Origin: Paraburkholderia silviterrae
GTDB lineage: Bacteria > Pseudomonadota > Gammaproteobacteria > Burkholderiales > Burkholderiaceae
Direction of reading: 5' to 3'
Assembly: GCF_004353915.1 (NCBI RefSeq)
Contig: NZ_SMRP01000001.1
Coordinates: forward strand, 350,368-414,367
Length of the DNA stretch: 64,000 nt
Positions 48,935 through 57,767 of the stretch are shown here, piece by piece. Numbering within the stretch: position 1 is the stretch's first letter; each line of letters starts with the position of its first letter. The notes beneath the pieces are model-generated. The model saw only the letters and a list, made by a program, of their open reading frames with translations. It ran no database searches and was not told the DNA's origin. The position numbers and the translations under genes are program-made.

Positions 48935-50796
48935 TGTCCCGCCCTCGCTGGCCAGCGCATGATCTCGCCGCGCGCCGTCGTGCGCACCACGGTCTCGGTG
49001 AAGGAATTCAACGAGACGTAGAGTGAAAAATATCGCGCCAGCACGGCACCCAGCACGAACGCACCGGAGCCTTCGAAGGCCGTCTCGTCGAACGTCACGC
49101 TCACCTGCTGGCCGCGCCCGAACACGATCGGCCCTGGCACGGGCAGCCGCCGCGTGACGGACTTTGCCTCGACCGAGCGCACGCCTTCTATCTGGCGCTG
49201 CGCCGCGGGATCGTCCACCGGGCAATAGAGGCTCAGCAAATCGCGCAGCGCCCGCGCGCCCGTGGCCGCGTCGGAGTCGATCAGCGAACTGTAGTTCAAC
49301 GAAAGATGGCTCAGGAGCCGCCAGGCCACCGCGCCGTGCGCGAACGACGGCAAGGGCCGGCTCGGCCCGCTCACGCAGCGCACGCTCTCTACGGGCGCTT
49401 CCACGCCCAGCGTGAAATCCGACCCGCCGGTGCCCGTCGAAAGCGTGAGCGGCAAGTCGCGGTTGGTGCAGAGCACCTTGAGGCCGAGCTGCCGCAGGTC
49501 GGCGCGATACGGCGCGTTGGCCGCATCGACGAGTGCGATGAACGTTTCGCTGCCCAGGTAGCTCGTGCGCTGGCCGCGCTCGCGCGCGCGCGAGGATTGC
49601 AGCCGCCGCTCGCGGCGCACCTGGTAGTACGCGCTCGCCTGCTCGCCCGCGGAGAGATCGCGCGCGTGATAGAACGGCTCGAAGCGCTGCTCCTCGTTCG
49701 AGCCCGCGCCATAGCCCGTCACTTCCTCGATGCGGTAGATCTCGAAGTCGAGCGGCCGCGTGCGGTCCGCAATCACCTGATACTCGAATTGCGCGGGGTC
49801 GAACGCGATGCGGTCGGCGCGGCGCGCGAACAGATTGATTGCGGGCGTGCAATGGAGCGCGAAGTGGCTGGCATCGAGCGTCTGTTCGAGCAGCGGGTCC
49901 GCGCGGTCGAGCAGCACGATCACTTCCACCTCGTTTTCGGCGCAAGCGCGCAGCGCGCCCTGCAAGCCATCGATGGCGACGAAGAGAAAGCGCTGCGCGA
50001 ACGCGAAATATTCCTGCAACAGGCGGAAGCCCTGAAACGACTGGCGGCTCACGGGCAGGAGCGCTTCATCGTCGTCGAAGCCGACGGGCTTGACGGCGCT
50101 CTTGGGCAACAGCCGGTGCCACGGCGCGGGCCGCGCGACCGGCAGCACCGCCACGCCCACGCACGAGGCGAGCAGGCGTTCGTATAGCCGCGCGGGCAGC
50201 GAGTCCGCACCGCGCAGGTAGAGCGTGAGCGTGTCGAGCGCGAGCTGGCTGAACTTCACGCCGCCCGTCGTGCGCAGGCGCAGACGCACGCCGGCCTTCA
50301 CCCCTGGCGGCAGCGCCATGTCCGCGCCGCCCAGCGCGCCGGTATGCGTGAAAAACCGCGCCTCCGCAATCTCCACGGGCCAGAGCGTGAGCGCGTGCGC
50401 CGTGCGGTATTCGCAGCGCGTCGAGCCGTTCTTGTCGAGCACGGCGTGCAGCGCGCTGCCGCGCGGCACGCTCACGCCGGCCGCAAGCGCGGGATGCGCG
50501 AGATCGGGCTGCATATGCACGATCGCCATGGAGGGCGTGGGTGCGAGGTAGTGCGGATAGACGAGCTCCGCGAGATGCTGCGTGAAGCGCGGAAACTCGG
50601 CGTCGATCTTCAACTGCACACGCGCCGCGAGAAAGCTGAAGCCTTCGAGCAGGCGCTCGACGTAGGGGTCGGCGCAATCGAGCCCTTCGAGGCCGAGGCG
50701 CCCCGCCACCTTCGGAAACTCGCGGGCGAATTCGCTGCCCATCTCGCGCAGATGCGCGAGCTCCTGGTTGTAGTAGCGGATCAGGTCGGGATTCAT
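48919..50796 (-). CDS. tssF: T6SS baseplate protein TssF
   Basis: A 625-residue baseplate wedge protein. The N-terminus MNPDLIRYYNQELAHLREMG and the following DPYVERLLEGFSFLAARV are hallmark TssF sequence, and the length is normal. The reading frame is open and intact. It follows tssE by 27 bases and overlaps tssG. Confidence 0.94.
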   Translation of the reverse strand: MNPDLIRYYNQELAHLREMGSEFAREFPKVAGRLGLEGLDCADPYVERLLEGFSFLAARVQLKIDAEFPRFTQHLAELVYPHYLAPTPSMAIVHMQPDLAHPALAAGVSVPRGSALHAVLDKNGSTRCEYRTAHALTLWPVEIAEARFFTHTGALGGADMALPPGVKAGVRLRLRTTGGVKFSQLALDTLTLYLRGADSLPARLYERLLASCVGVAVLPVARPAPWHRLLPKSAVKPVGFDDDEALLPVSRQSFQGFRLLQEYFAFAQRFLFVAIDGLQGALRACAENEVEVIVLLDRADPLLEQTLDASHFALHCTPAINLFARRADRIAFDPAQFEYQVIADRTRPLDFEIYRIEEVTGYGAGSNEEQRFEPFYHARDLSAGEQASAYYQVRRERRLQSSRARERGQRTSYLGSETFIALVDAANAPYRADLRQLGLKVLCTNRDLPLTLSTGTGGSDFTLGVEAPVESVRCVSGPSRPLPSFAHGAVAWRLLSHLSLNYSSLIDSDAATGARALRDLLSLYCPVDDPAAQRQIEGVRSVEAKSVTRRLPVPGPIVFGRGQQVSVTFDETAFEGSGAFVLGAVLARYFSLYVSLNSFTETVVRTTARGEIMRWPARAGQCWTI

Positions 50797-50808
50797 CGTC
50801 GCTTGTTT

Positions 50809-50830
50809 GTCTCTAGCTCGTCTCTAGCGC
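50809..50830. repeat. 11-bp duplication spanning the tssE stop
   Basis: GTCTCTAGCTC (50809) and GTCTCTAGCGC (50820). The second copy holds the tssE TAG stop (50824-50826); the first duplicates it in the spacer before tssF. Confidence 0.7.
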
Positions 50831-51336
50831 GCCGCGCCCTGGTCGATCACGCGCACTTCGCCGCCTTCGAGGTCGAGCTCGGTGCGAAAGTAGAGCCGCT
50901 CCGGATACGGCTGCGCCCACAAGTCCCCTTCGATCGTGAACACGACCGTGTTGTGATGCCCCGTCGTTTCCTCCTGCAACACCGCCGTCACCTTCACCGT
51001 ATCGCGCAGGATGCGCGGCTCGAACGCCACGATCACGTCGCGGATCTGCCGCTCGAGGCGCGCGAGGTTCATGCCCGATGCCGTCTTGCCCGCAATATCG
51101 GGGAAGCCGAAGTTGATCACCGAGCGCTCGACGAGCGGCCATGCCGACAGGTCCTGAACGGTGCCCAGCCCGCTTGCGTTGAGCAGCCACGCGAGATCGC
51201 GCTGCACGCCCTGGCGCAGCGCGCGCATCGAGAGCACGCGGCGCTCGCGGCTCTCTACCTTGGTGCCGGGCTCGAAATCGGTCAGCCGGTCGAGCAGTGC
51301 GGGCTGCAGCCGGTCGCGGCCCGTCGGCTCAGCCAT
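50824..51336 (-). CDS. tssE: T6SS baseplate protein TssE (gp25-like)
   Basis: A 170-residue gp25-like protein that nucleates sheath assembly at the baseplate. It has DRLTDFEPGTK near the start, SVINFGFPDIAG and LARLERQIRDVIVAFEPRI in the core, and FTIEGDLWAQPYPERLYFRTELDLE at the end. The start is the ATG at 51336, which overlaps the tagJ end by 8 bases; the longer open frame upstream lies inside tagJ. Confidence 0.92.
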   Translation of the reverse strand: MAEPTGRDRLQPALLDRLTDFEPGTKVESRERRVLSMRALRQGVQRDLAWLLNASGLGTVQDLSAWPLVERSVINFGFPDIAGKTASGMNLARLERQIRDVIVAFEPRILRDTVKVTAVLQEETTGHHNTVVFTIEGDLWAQPYPERLYFRTELDLEGGEVRVIDQGAAR

Positions 51337-52180
51337 GGTCTTGCGCACCGCCGCCCGCGGGCGCCTCGGCATCGAGCACGAGCGTGCGCACATCGAAGAG
51401 CGCGTAGTCGTTTTCGTCGGTCGTGAACATGCGCTGCCCAAGCGGGCGCGCCTCGTCGAATTCGCCGTCGCCCGCCTCGACCCACTCGGTCGCGCGCGCA
51501 AGCGCCAGCGCGTTGTCGGTTTGGCCGCTCTGCGCGTTGGCGGCCAGCGTGCCGGGATAGCGCACCGGAATGAGCCCCGCCGCCTGGCCCTCGTTGGCCC
51601 ACGTAAAGACAGCCGGCATCCACACGCGATCGCGCAAGTCGTCCGGCGCTTCGAGCTCGATGCGGTGGATGCGCTCGAACGGCACCCAGTAATAACGGCC
51701 GTTGAGGATCACTTCGAGCGTGGGACCCAGACGCGTGTCGGCATCGGCAATCCACGCGAACGGCTCGCCGTTGAGCGTGCCCGCCGTGGGCTGCGCCGTC
51801 TCCAGCGCATTGGCGCGGCATGCAGCCGCCGCCTTGAAGTCGCCCGCGCCGTCGAGGCGCAGCGCTTCGATCAGGAGTGCGAGCCAGGCGGTCGGCTCGC
51901 CGAAAACAAGCGGCGCGCGCCGCCCCGTGAAGACGTCCTCGCGCAGCGCCTCGCACTGGAGCGCGTCGCGATAGAGCTGCACCATCGGCAGCGCCGCGGC
52001 GTCGAGATCGCCCACCACGTTGAGCTGCGTGAGCGCGCGCTCCCACGCCCCCTGCACGGCAAGCAGCTGAAACAGGAACACGCGGTACGACGCGTTGGCC
52101 GGGTCTGCTCGCACCTGGTTCTGCAATTGCTTCAGGCACGCGTCGAGGTCGCCGGCGCGCAAGCTCTCTTCTGCTGTCAT
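51329..52180 (-). CDS. tagJ: T6SS accessory protein TagJ (ImpE)
   Basis: A 283-residue ImpE/TagJ family protein. The N-terminal half is TPR-like (ESLRAGDLDACLKQLQNQVRADPANASYRVFLFQLL). The C-terminal half has WIADADTRLGPTLEVILNGRYYWVPFERI, a family hallmark. In systems that have it, TagJ binds the sheath and assists ClpV recruitment. Its presence beside tssE is typical of that T6SS subtype. The gene follows hcp by 113 bases. Confidence 0.9.
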   Translation of the reverse strand: MTAEESLRAGDLDACLKQLQNQVRADPANASYRVFLFQLLAVQGAWERALTQLNVVGDLDAAALPMVQLYRDALQCEALREDVFTGRRAPLVFGEPTAWLALLIEALRLDGAGDFKAAAACRANALETAQPTAGTLNGEPFAWIADADTRLGPTLEVILNGRYYWVPFERIHRIELEAPDDLRDRVWMPAVFTWANEGQAAGLIPVRYPGTLAANAQSGQTDNALALARATEWVEAGDGEFDEARPLGQRMFTTDENDYALFDVRTLVLDAEAPAGGGAQDHG

Positions 52181-52293
52181 TGTCGATTTGCTCCGTCAAG
52201 CCAGCATGGGCGTCGATCGGGTTGAATAGGCCCGGCGGCGGCGCATTCCCCTCACGCGCACGCCGCCGTGTCTGGCAGACCGCTTCTGAGCGC

Positions 52294-52782
52294 TTACTCC
52301 GGCACGTTCTTCGCAATGTCCCACTTGGTCTCGACCACGCCGCCTTCCTTCTCGCCCTTGGCGCTTTGCGGCTGGTATTCCACGTGGTACTTCTCGAAGT
52401 TGATCGAGATGTTCTCCGTGAAGCGATCCTCGCCGCCCGAGCCGCCTTCGCTGATCGACGAAATCAGCACGCCCGAGAACGTGATCTTGAAGTACTCGAG
52501 CGGATTGTCGCCGCCTGCCTTGCGCACCGTGAGTATCGCGGTGTCGTAGTGGCTGCCCTTCGCGCACGCGCCCATCAGCACCGGCGAGGATTTGTCCACG
52601 TACTTGGTGAAGGACAGATCCTGCACGTTCACCTTGCCCGCGCCGCCGCCCGTGCCCATGTGCATGGTGCCGCTTTGCGACATGCCCCAGCTCCACGCCA
52701 GCACATCGATTTCTTCCTTGTGCGTCTTGTCCTGCGACTCGCCCTTCACGTCGCCGATCTTGATGAAAATATCAACGGCCAT
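52294..52782 (-). CDS. hcp: T6SS tube protein Hcp (TssD)
   Basis: A 162-residue Hcp-family protein whose hexamers stack to form the inner tube. It opens AVDIFIKIGDVKGESQD and includes HKEEIDVLAWSWGMSQSGT and YFKITFSGVLISSIS, all characteristic. GGAG lies nine bases before the ATG. Stands between tssC (78 bases) and tagJ (113 bases), which gives it its own translation signals in line with its high demand. Confidence 0.95.
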   Translation of the reverse strand: MAVDIFIKIGDVKGESQDKTHKEEIDVLAWSWGMSQSGTMHMGTGGGAGKVNVQDLSFTKYVDKSSPVLMGACAKGSHYDTAILTVRKAGGDNPLEYFKITFSGVLISSISEGGSGGEDRFTENISINFEKYHVEYQPQSAKGEKEGGVVETKWDIAKNVPE

Positions 52783-52800
52783 GTCTGTTCTCCACTTTGA

Positions 52801-52840
52801 AGGTTCGCGTCAGTTCGCGTTGATACGCGCCGGTTCGCGC
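52801..52840. repeat. 10-bp imperfect tandem repeat, 4 copies
   Basis: Units AGGTTCGCGT, CAGTTCGCGT, TGATACGCGC and CGGTTCGCGC, located 20 bases past the tssC stop, between tssC and hcp. Confidence 0.7.
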
Positions 52841-52860
52841 GGGTTTTGCATTAACTCAGG

Positions 52861-54360
52861 TTATGCCGCCTTGGCGGACGGCAACTTGGACACCAGCCGC
52901 AACGAAACCGTAAGGCCCTCGAGCTGGTAATGCGGACGCAGGAAGAACTTGGACGTGTAATAGCCCGGATTGCCCTCGACTTCCTCGATCACGACTTCGG
53001 CTGCAGCAAGCGGGCGACGCGACTTCGTTTCCTCGCTCGAATGCGCGGGGTCGCCGTCCACGTATTGCAGAATCCAGTTCTGCAGCCAGCGCTGCATGTC
53101 GTCTTTCTCCTTGAAGCTGCCGATCTTGTCGCGCACGATGCACTTGAGGTAGTGCGCAAAGCGGCTGCACGCGAACAGATACGGCAGGCGCGCCGCGAGA
53201 TTCGCGTTCGCGGTCGCGTCGGGATCTTCGTATTCGGCGGGCTTGTGCAGCGACTGCGCGCCGATGAACGCCGCGAAGTCGGAGTTCTTCTTGTGCACGA
53301 GCGGCATGAAGCCGTTCTTCGCCAGCTCCGCCTCGCGCCGGTCGCTGATGGCGATCTCGGTTGGGCACTTCATGTCCACGCCGCCGTCGTCGGTGGGGAA
53401 CGAATGCACCGGCAGGTTCTCGACCGCGCCGCCCGACTCGATGCCGCGAATGCGCGAGCACCAGCCGTATTGCTTGAACGAGCGGTTGATGTTGGTCGCC
53501 ATGGCGTAGGCCGCGTTGGCCCACGTATACTTCTTGCTGTCAGCGCCCGCGGTGTCCTCCTCGAAGGCGAATTCGTCCACCGGGTTGGTCTTCGCGCCAT
53601 ACGGCGCGCGCGCGAGGAAGCGCGGCATGGCAAGGCCGATGTAGCGCGAGTCTTCCGATTCGCGCAGCGAGCGCCAGGCGGCATGCTCGGGCGTCTGGAA
53701 GATCTTCGTGAGGTCGCGCGGATTGGCGAGCTCCTGCCACGAATCCATCAGCATGACCGACGGATCCGCGGCCGCGATGAAGGGCGCGTGCGCGGCGGCA
53801 GCCACCTTGGCGATCTGCGTGAGCAGGTCGACGTCCGGGCCGCTGTTGTCGAAGTAATAGTCGGCCACCAGCGCACCGTAGGGTTCGCCGCCGAACTGGC
53901 CGTACTCCTCTTCATAGAGCCGCTTGAAGATCGGGCTCTGATCCCATGCGGTGCCCTTGTATTTCTTGAGCGTCTTGTTCAGCTCGTTCTTCGAGATGTT
54001 CATCACGCGGATCTTGAGCGTCTCGTCGGTCTCGGTGTTGTTCACCAGATAGTGCAGCCCGCGCCACGCGCTCTCCACCTTCTGAAACGACTCGGAATGA
54101 ATGATCAGGTTCACCTGGTCGGTGAGCTTCTGGTCGATCTGTGCGATCAGCGACTCGATGGTCGCGAGCACGTCGCCCGACACCACGTTGGTGTCGCGCA
54201 AGGCCTGCTCGGCCAGCGTGCGCACGGCCGTCTCGACGGCCTCCTTCGCTTTGTCGCTGCGCGGCTTGAATTCCTTTTCCAGCAGGCTAGCGAATTCGCT
54301 CGCTTCCAGTGTGGCACCGCCCTGCTGGGCTTCCTGCTGTTGAGTGCTGGGTTCGGCCAT
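52861..54360 (-). CDS. tssC: T6SS sheath protein TssC (VipB)
   Basis: A 499-residue large sheath subunit. SESFQKVESAWRGLHYLVNNTETDE, SPIFKRLYEEEYGQFGGEPYGAL and LPYLFACSRFAHYLKCIVRDKIG are textbook TssC segments, and the length is normal. It polymerises with TssB into the contractile sheath around Hcp. It starts 48 bases after tssB. Confidence 0.96.
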   Translation of the reverse strand: MAEPSTQQQEAQQGGATLEASEFASLLEKEFKPRSDKAKEAVETAVRTLAEQALRDTNVVSGDVLATIESLIAQIDQKLTDQVNLIIHSESFQKVESAWRGLHYLVNNTETDETLKIRVMNISKNELNKTLKKYKGTAWDQSPIFKRLYEEEYGQFGGEPYGALVADYYFDNSGPDVDLLTQIAKVAAAAHAPFIAAADPSVMLMDSWQELANPRDLTKIFQTPEHAAWRSLRESEDSRYIGLAMPRFLARAPYGAKTNPVDEFAFEEDTAGADSKKYTWANAAYAMATNINRSFKQYGWCSRIRGIESGGAVENLPVHSFPTDDGGVDMKCPTEIAISDRREAELAKNGFMPLVHKKNSDFAAFIGAQSLHKPAEYEDPDATANANLAARLPYLFACSRFAHYLKCIVRDKIGSFKEKDDMQRWLQNWILQYVDGDPAHSSEETKSRRPLAAAEVVIEEVEGNPGYYTSKFFLRPHYQLEGLTVSLRLVSKLPSAKAA

Positions 54361-54408
54361 GTCAGACTCCCCCTCGATAGACGATTAACGGATAGACGAA
54401 CGCGACGG

Positions 54409-54909
54409 TTATTCCTGCGGCTTGGGCGCCGAGGCCAGGGCCTGCAGCAATGCGGGATCACTCAAGAGCTTCTGAATCAGGTCTTCGGCGCCGGTCTTGC
54501 CGTCCATATAGGTCAACAGGTTCTGCAACTGACCGCGCGCCTCCAGCAGCTTCGCGAGCGAATCCACCTTGCGCGCGACGGCGGCCGGCGAAAAGTCGTC
54601 CATGCTCTCGAAGGTCATCTCCACCGCGAGATTGCCCTCGCCCGTGAGCATGTTGGGCACCTGCACGGCCACGCGCGGCTTCATCGACTTCAGGCGCTCG
54701 TCGAAGTTGTCGACGTCGATCTCGAGGAACTTGCGGTCGGCGACCGCTGCGAGCGGCTCGGCGGGCTGACCGGACAGATCGGCCATCACGCCCATCACGA
54801 ACGGCAGGTTGATCTTCTTCTCCGAGCCGTACACCTCTACGTCATATTCGATCTGCACGCGCGGCGCCCGGTTGCGCGCGATGAACTTCTGGCTGCTCTC
54901 TTTAGCCAC
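54409..54909 (-). CDS. tssB: T6SS sheath protein TssB (VipA)
   Basis: A 166-residue small sheath subunit. The start is GTG at 54909, giving AKESSQKFIARNRAPRVQIEYDVE, the usual TssB opening, with AGGGG upstream. The frame is open to 54945 but without family sequence. LPFVMGVMADLSG and the C-terminal LQNLLTYMDGKTGAEDLIQKLL complete the family. A 15-bp-period pair of GATAGACGA motifs lies just past the stop (54376, 54391). Confidence 0.95.
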   Translation of the reverse strand: MAKESSQKFIARNRAPRVQIEYDVEVYGSEKKINLPFVMGVMADLSGQPAEPLAAVADRKFLEIDVDNFDERLKSMKPRVAVQVPNMLTGEGNLAVEMTFESMDDFSPAAVARKVDSLAKLLEARGQLQNLLTYMDGKTGAEDLIQKLLSDPALLQALASAPKPQE

Positions 54910-54981
54910 GGCCTTTCCCCTCGTCGATGCCGCGGCGGCGCGCACTCGGGCGCGACGTGTGGCGGCGTTGCTGAACCCTGC

Positions 54982-55011
54982 AAGGGCCTGTTCACGCTAA
55001 TAACAGGCCCT
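54982..55011. repeat. Palindromic element, copy 2 (after tssA)
   Basis: GGGCCTGTT pairs with AACAGGCCC around TCACGCTAA-type loop bases, beginning one base past the tssA stop. Its reverse complement matches the element at 5538-5566 with only two internal differences. Together they show a dispersed small palindrome family placed right after stop codons. Confidence 0.8.
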
Positions 55012-55012
55012 G

Positions 55013-56077
55013 TCACTCCTCGTTCTGGACGCCGCCGATGTGGCGCGCCTGCGCGAGTCCATCGGGCGCGAGATCCTCCAGGATCTCCATGAAGCTCTTG
55101 TCGACGAGCCGCCGCGCCCGCTTGAGCAGCATCGGCACCGGGCTCCCCGGCTCATATGTTTCGTAATACTTGCAGATTCGGTCGATAGCGCGCTGCACGT
55201 CCTCGCGCGTCGTGATCTCGCCTGGCGGCCGGGCCGGCGCGGCGGCGCCAGGCGAGGCACCTGCCACCGCAGCCGTATCGGGCGCGGCGCCCTCAACCTC
55301 TGCAGCCGCTTCGGCCGCGGGTGCGGGCTGCGCCGCTTCATCGGCCACGCGCTCGCCAAGAAATGCCGCCGCGTGGCGCAACAGCCGCGTGAGCGGATCG
55401 AGGTCGATCGCACGCGCGGCGCCAACGTGGGTCATGAGCACTGTCTCGATGCGCATCGCGGCCTCTACCGCTCGCTGCAAGGCAGCGAGCGACTCGCGCG
55501 CGCTCTCGCCCGCGTCGCCCACCGCGAGGTCGATCGAGCTGAGCGAAGGCGCGCTCACGCCTGCGGGCACGGCAATCTCGCCGCTCGCGTATTCGACGTC
55601 GCGCAAGGTGACTTCGCCGTGAGCCCGCGAGATGGCGAGTGGCGCTTCGCGCACCTCGGCCAGTGTAGTGGCGGCATCAACGAGGCTCGCGAGCGCGTTC
55701 ACGCGCGCGGTGGGATCGTTGTCGTCGTCGGGATCGAGCTGCGGATACAGATGCGCCCAGCGCTGTTCGAGCATGGAGGCGATCAGGTCGAGCCCTTCGG
55801 CAAAGCCGCCGAAGCCCGCCCGATTGAGCAGCGCGCGCGCGAGATGCGCGCTCACGCGCAGATCGCGGCTCTTCTCTAATAGAGAAAGCGCGAGCGCCTG
55901 CGCCTCCTTCCAGTCGGGCGGCACCGCCTCCACCACGGTATTGCCGTACTGCACGTCGGGTTTGCCATGCACGACGCGCTCGAGCTCGAGAAACGCCGGG
56001 TCGTATTCGACGTCTTCCCCGCAAGGCAGCGCGGACGAAACCTCCGCGAGCAGCGCCCCGGCATCTAGCATGGCCAT
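55013..56077 (-). CDS. tssA: T6SS protein TssA (ImpA)
   Basis: A 354-residue TssA. The ImpA_N domain (about 8-130) contains LPCGEDVEYDPAFLELE and PDWKEAQALALSLLEKSRDLRV. An Ala/Pro-rich linker (about 255-285) precedes the C-terminal region with REDVQRAIDRICKYYETYEPGSPVP and ARRLVDKSFMEILEDLAPDGL. It primes and caps sheath assembly. First gene of the main T6SS run. ATGs at 56077 and 56071 are both possible; neither has a strong ribosome binding site. Confidence 0.93.
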   Translation of the reverse strand: MAMLDAGALLAEVSSALPCGEDVEYDPAFLELERVVHGKPDVQYGNTVVEAVPPDWKEAQALALSLLEKSRDLRVSAHLARALLNRAGFGGFAEGLDLIASMLEQRWAHLYPQLDPDDDNDPTARVNALASLVDAATTLAEVREAPLAISRAHGEVTLRDVEYASGEIAVPAGVSAPSLSSIDLAVGDAGESARESLAALQRAVEAAMRIETVLMTHVGAARAIDLDPLTRLLRHAAAFLGERVADEAAQPAPAAEAAAEVEGAAPDTAAVAGASPGAAAPARPPGEITTREDVQRAIDRICKYYETYEPGSPVPMLLKRARRLVDKSFMEILEDLAPDGLAQARHIGGVQNEE

Positions 56078-56866
56078 GGTCCAGTGGTCCGTGTGGAATC
56101 AGTTATGTTCTGGGTGTCGCCCAGGCAAGCGCATTAAGGCGGATAGCAGTTTTGTGGCGCCGAACTAAGCCTGTTTCTGATATTGCTTGATCCAACCGAC
56201 GCAAATTCGTAAGCAAGGGCGCTCGTGCAGCTTAACGAGTCGCTATCAGAATAGCACGACAAGTGCAAAATAAAAGTGCCCTGGGGTGCAAGCAACGTAC
56301 CCGAATTTTCATAAATTCGCCACGCATTTAATTTACTGACGATTAAGTATTTGTTCCGTTATTCATGCAAACGGCGCACCTGCGCGCTCAGCCTTGCCCT
56401 GCCTCGCTGAGCGCGCAATCCGCAGGCGCCGCCCCGCAGTGGAATCGCTCCCACTCGACACCGTTTAGCCCTTGTTTCTTAGTGGTTAACCATCATGCTG
56501 CGTGACTAGCAGAGTGAATCATCAGACGTGTTCGCGCCCGGCAATGTCGCCCGAAGTTCGCTAACTTCGCCGACCGAACGATCGTTTTCCCGGGCGTGTC
56601 ATGTTCGCTAACGCGCATGGCGATTTACCCACTTCTAGCCACGTCTATCAATAAATGCCACGTAAACCCTGGAACATGTCTTTTAGCATTTTTATTTACA
56701 AAAAGTAAGACGTTCTAAAACACATAATTGCCACTTTTTTCAAGCTTGTCAGACGCTCGACCAGCTAATAGACTCGACGTGAAAGCTGTGCGGCCAATCA
56801 AACGATCCATCCAGGACGCACGAGCGTCATGCGAAGCCAGCTCAACACGCGATGCGAGGGGAAAAC
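56078..56866. promoter_or_regulatory. 789-base divergent region upstream of the T6SS
   Basis: No credible gene. It is AT-rich near 56230-56360 and 56640-56760. GTTCGCTAAC occurs twice (56556 and 56603), the first inside the perfect inverted repeat GAAGTT-CGCT-AACTTC (56553-56568). A 10-bp palindrome TGGTTAACCA lies at 56483-56492. I looked for a sigma-54 pattern (TGGCA-N-TTGC) on both strands and found none convincing. Promoters for tssA and the divergent gene must lie here. Confidence 0.5.
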
Positions 56867-57733
56867 GTGTCGAACATCGAAAGCGCAGCGCTCGTAGAAG
56901 GCCCGGAGAGTCCATGCACGCTGCCCGATCTCTGGCAACGGCGCACTGCCCTGAACCGCGCCGAAATGGCTTCGCTTTACACCATCGTGCGGCGCGCGCT
57001 CACGGGCTATCACCCGTTCGAGCTCCAGGCGCTGGCCGAAGACAAGGAAGAGCTCATCTCGCAGTTCCTCTTCTCCAAAGTCTTTCGCCTCGAAACACCG
57101 GCCGCCGAATTAATGAGTTTTCCCGCGCATAGCGCCCCCTCGAATAGCCACGCGGTGTGCAGCTATTTCCGCCGCTACCTGATCGACTGCCTGCGCAGCG
57201 CGAGCCATCGGCGCAACGTCTCGATCGACGAGAGCGACGTGCTCGCGGAGCTCGACCAGCACTGCGCGACGCACCCCGACCCGGTGGGCGCCGCGCTGTT
57301 CCAGCACGGGCTCGATGAAGACAGCGTGCGCGCGTCCGCCACGCGCTTCATCGCCGGCCTCGACGAAGCCGCACGGCTGCTGCTCGCCGGCACGCTCGGC
57401 TGGCTTTCCGCCGAGAAAGGCGGGCTCGCGCAAATCGCCGCGCGCTATGGCATTGCCTCCTATCACCATCGCGCGCGCAAGCTGGGCGTCACCGTGCGCC
57501 GTGGCGCGATGCCCGCCGACTTCGCCCGCACCGGCATCGGCCACTGGATCGAAGAAACGCTCGGCATCGAAATCGCCGTGGAGAACCGTATCGCGCTGCT
57601 CGCCGTGCTCGGCATCCTCGCCGAGCAATCCCAGCTGGCGCATGGGGCGGCTCGTGTGCAGCATGAGCGCGGCTCACGCGTCGCGAGCGCGCTACAGTGC
57701 ACGCACGACAGCGGCCACGAGATTCACGAGTGA
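56867..57733 (+). CDS. Sigma-factor-like protein divergent from the T6SS
   Basis: A 288-residue protein I cannot assign firmly. LAEDKEELISQFLFSKVFRLE (about 57-77) resembles sigma-70 region 2, with the typical DLxQE...F pattern. YFRRYLIDCLRSASHRRNVSIDE follows as expected for region 2.3-2.4. The second half (LDEAARLLLAGTLGWLSAEKGGLAQIAARYGIASYHHRARKLG) looks like a region-4 helix-turn-helix. The GTG at 56867 has GAGGGG six bases upstream; the in-frame ATG at 56852 has no site. It leads a two-gene unit with the PP2C phosphatase, so a regulatory role for the T6SS is likely. Confidence 0.6.
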   Translation: MSNIESAALVEGPESPCTLPDLWQRRTALNRAEMASLYTIVRRALTGYHPFELQALAEDKEELISQFLFSKVFRLETPAAELMSFPAHSAPSNSHAVCSYFRRYLIDCLRSASHRRNVSIDESDVLAELDQHCATHPDPVGAALFQHGLDEDSVRASATRFIAGLDEAARLLLAGTLGWLSAEKGGLAQIAARYGIASYHHRARKLGVTVRRGAMPADFARTGIGHWIEETLGIEIAVENRIALLAVLGILAEQSQLAHGAARVQHERGSRVASALQCTHDSGHEIHE

Positions 57734-57767
57734 GCACGGGGAAGCCCGCAACAGGACAGGAGCGCGC

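Noticed and set aside
47759..49945. A 728-residue fusion of tssG with upstream sequence
   Set aside because: The upstream part lies in a wrong frame of tssF and is low complexity; tssG starts at 48934 with a ribosome binding site.
56078..56866. A sigma-54 promoter for the T6SS
   Set aside because: No GG-N10-GC element with acceptable TGGCA/TTGC halves was found on either strand.
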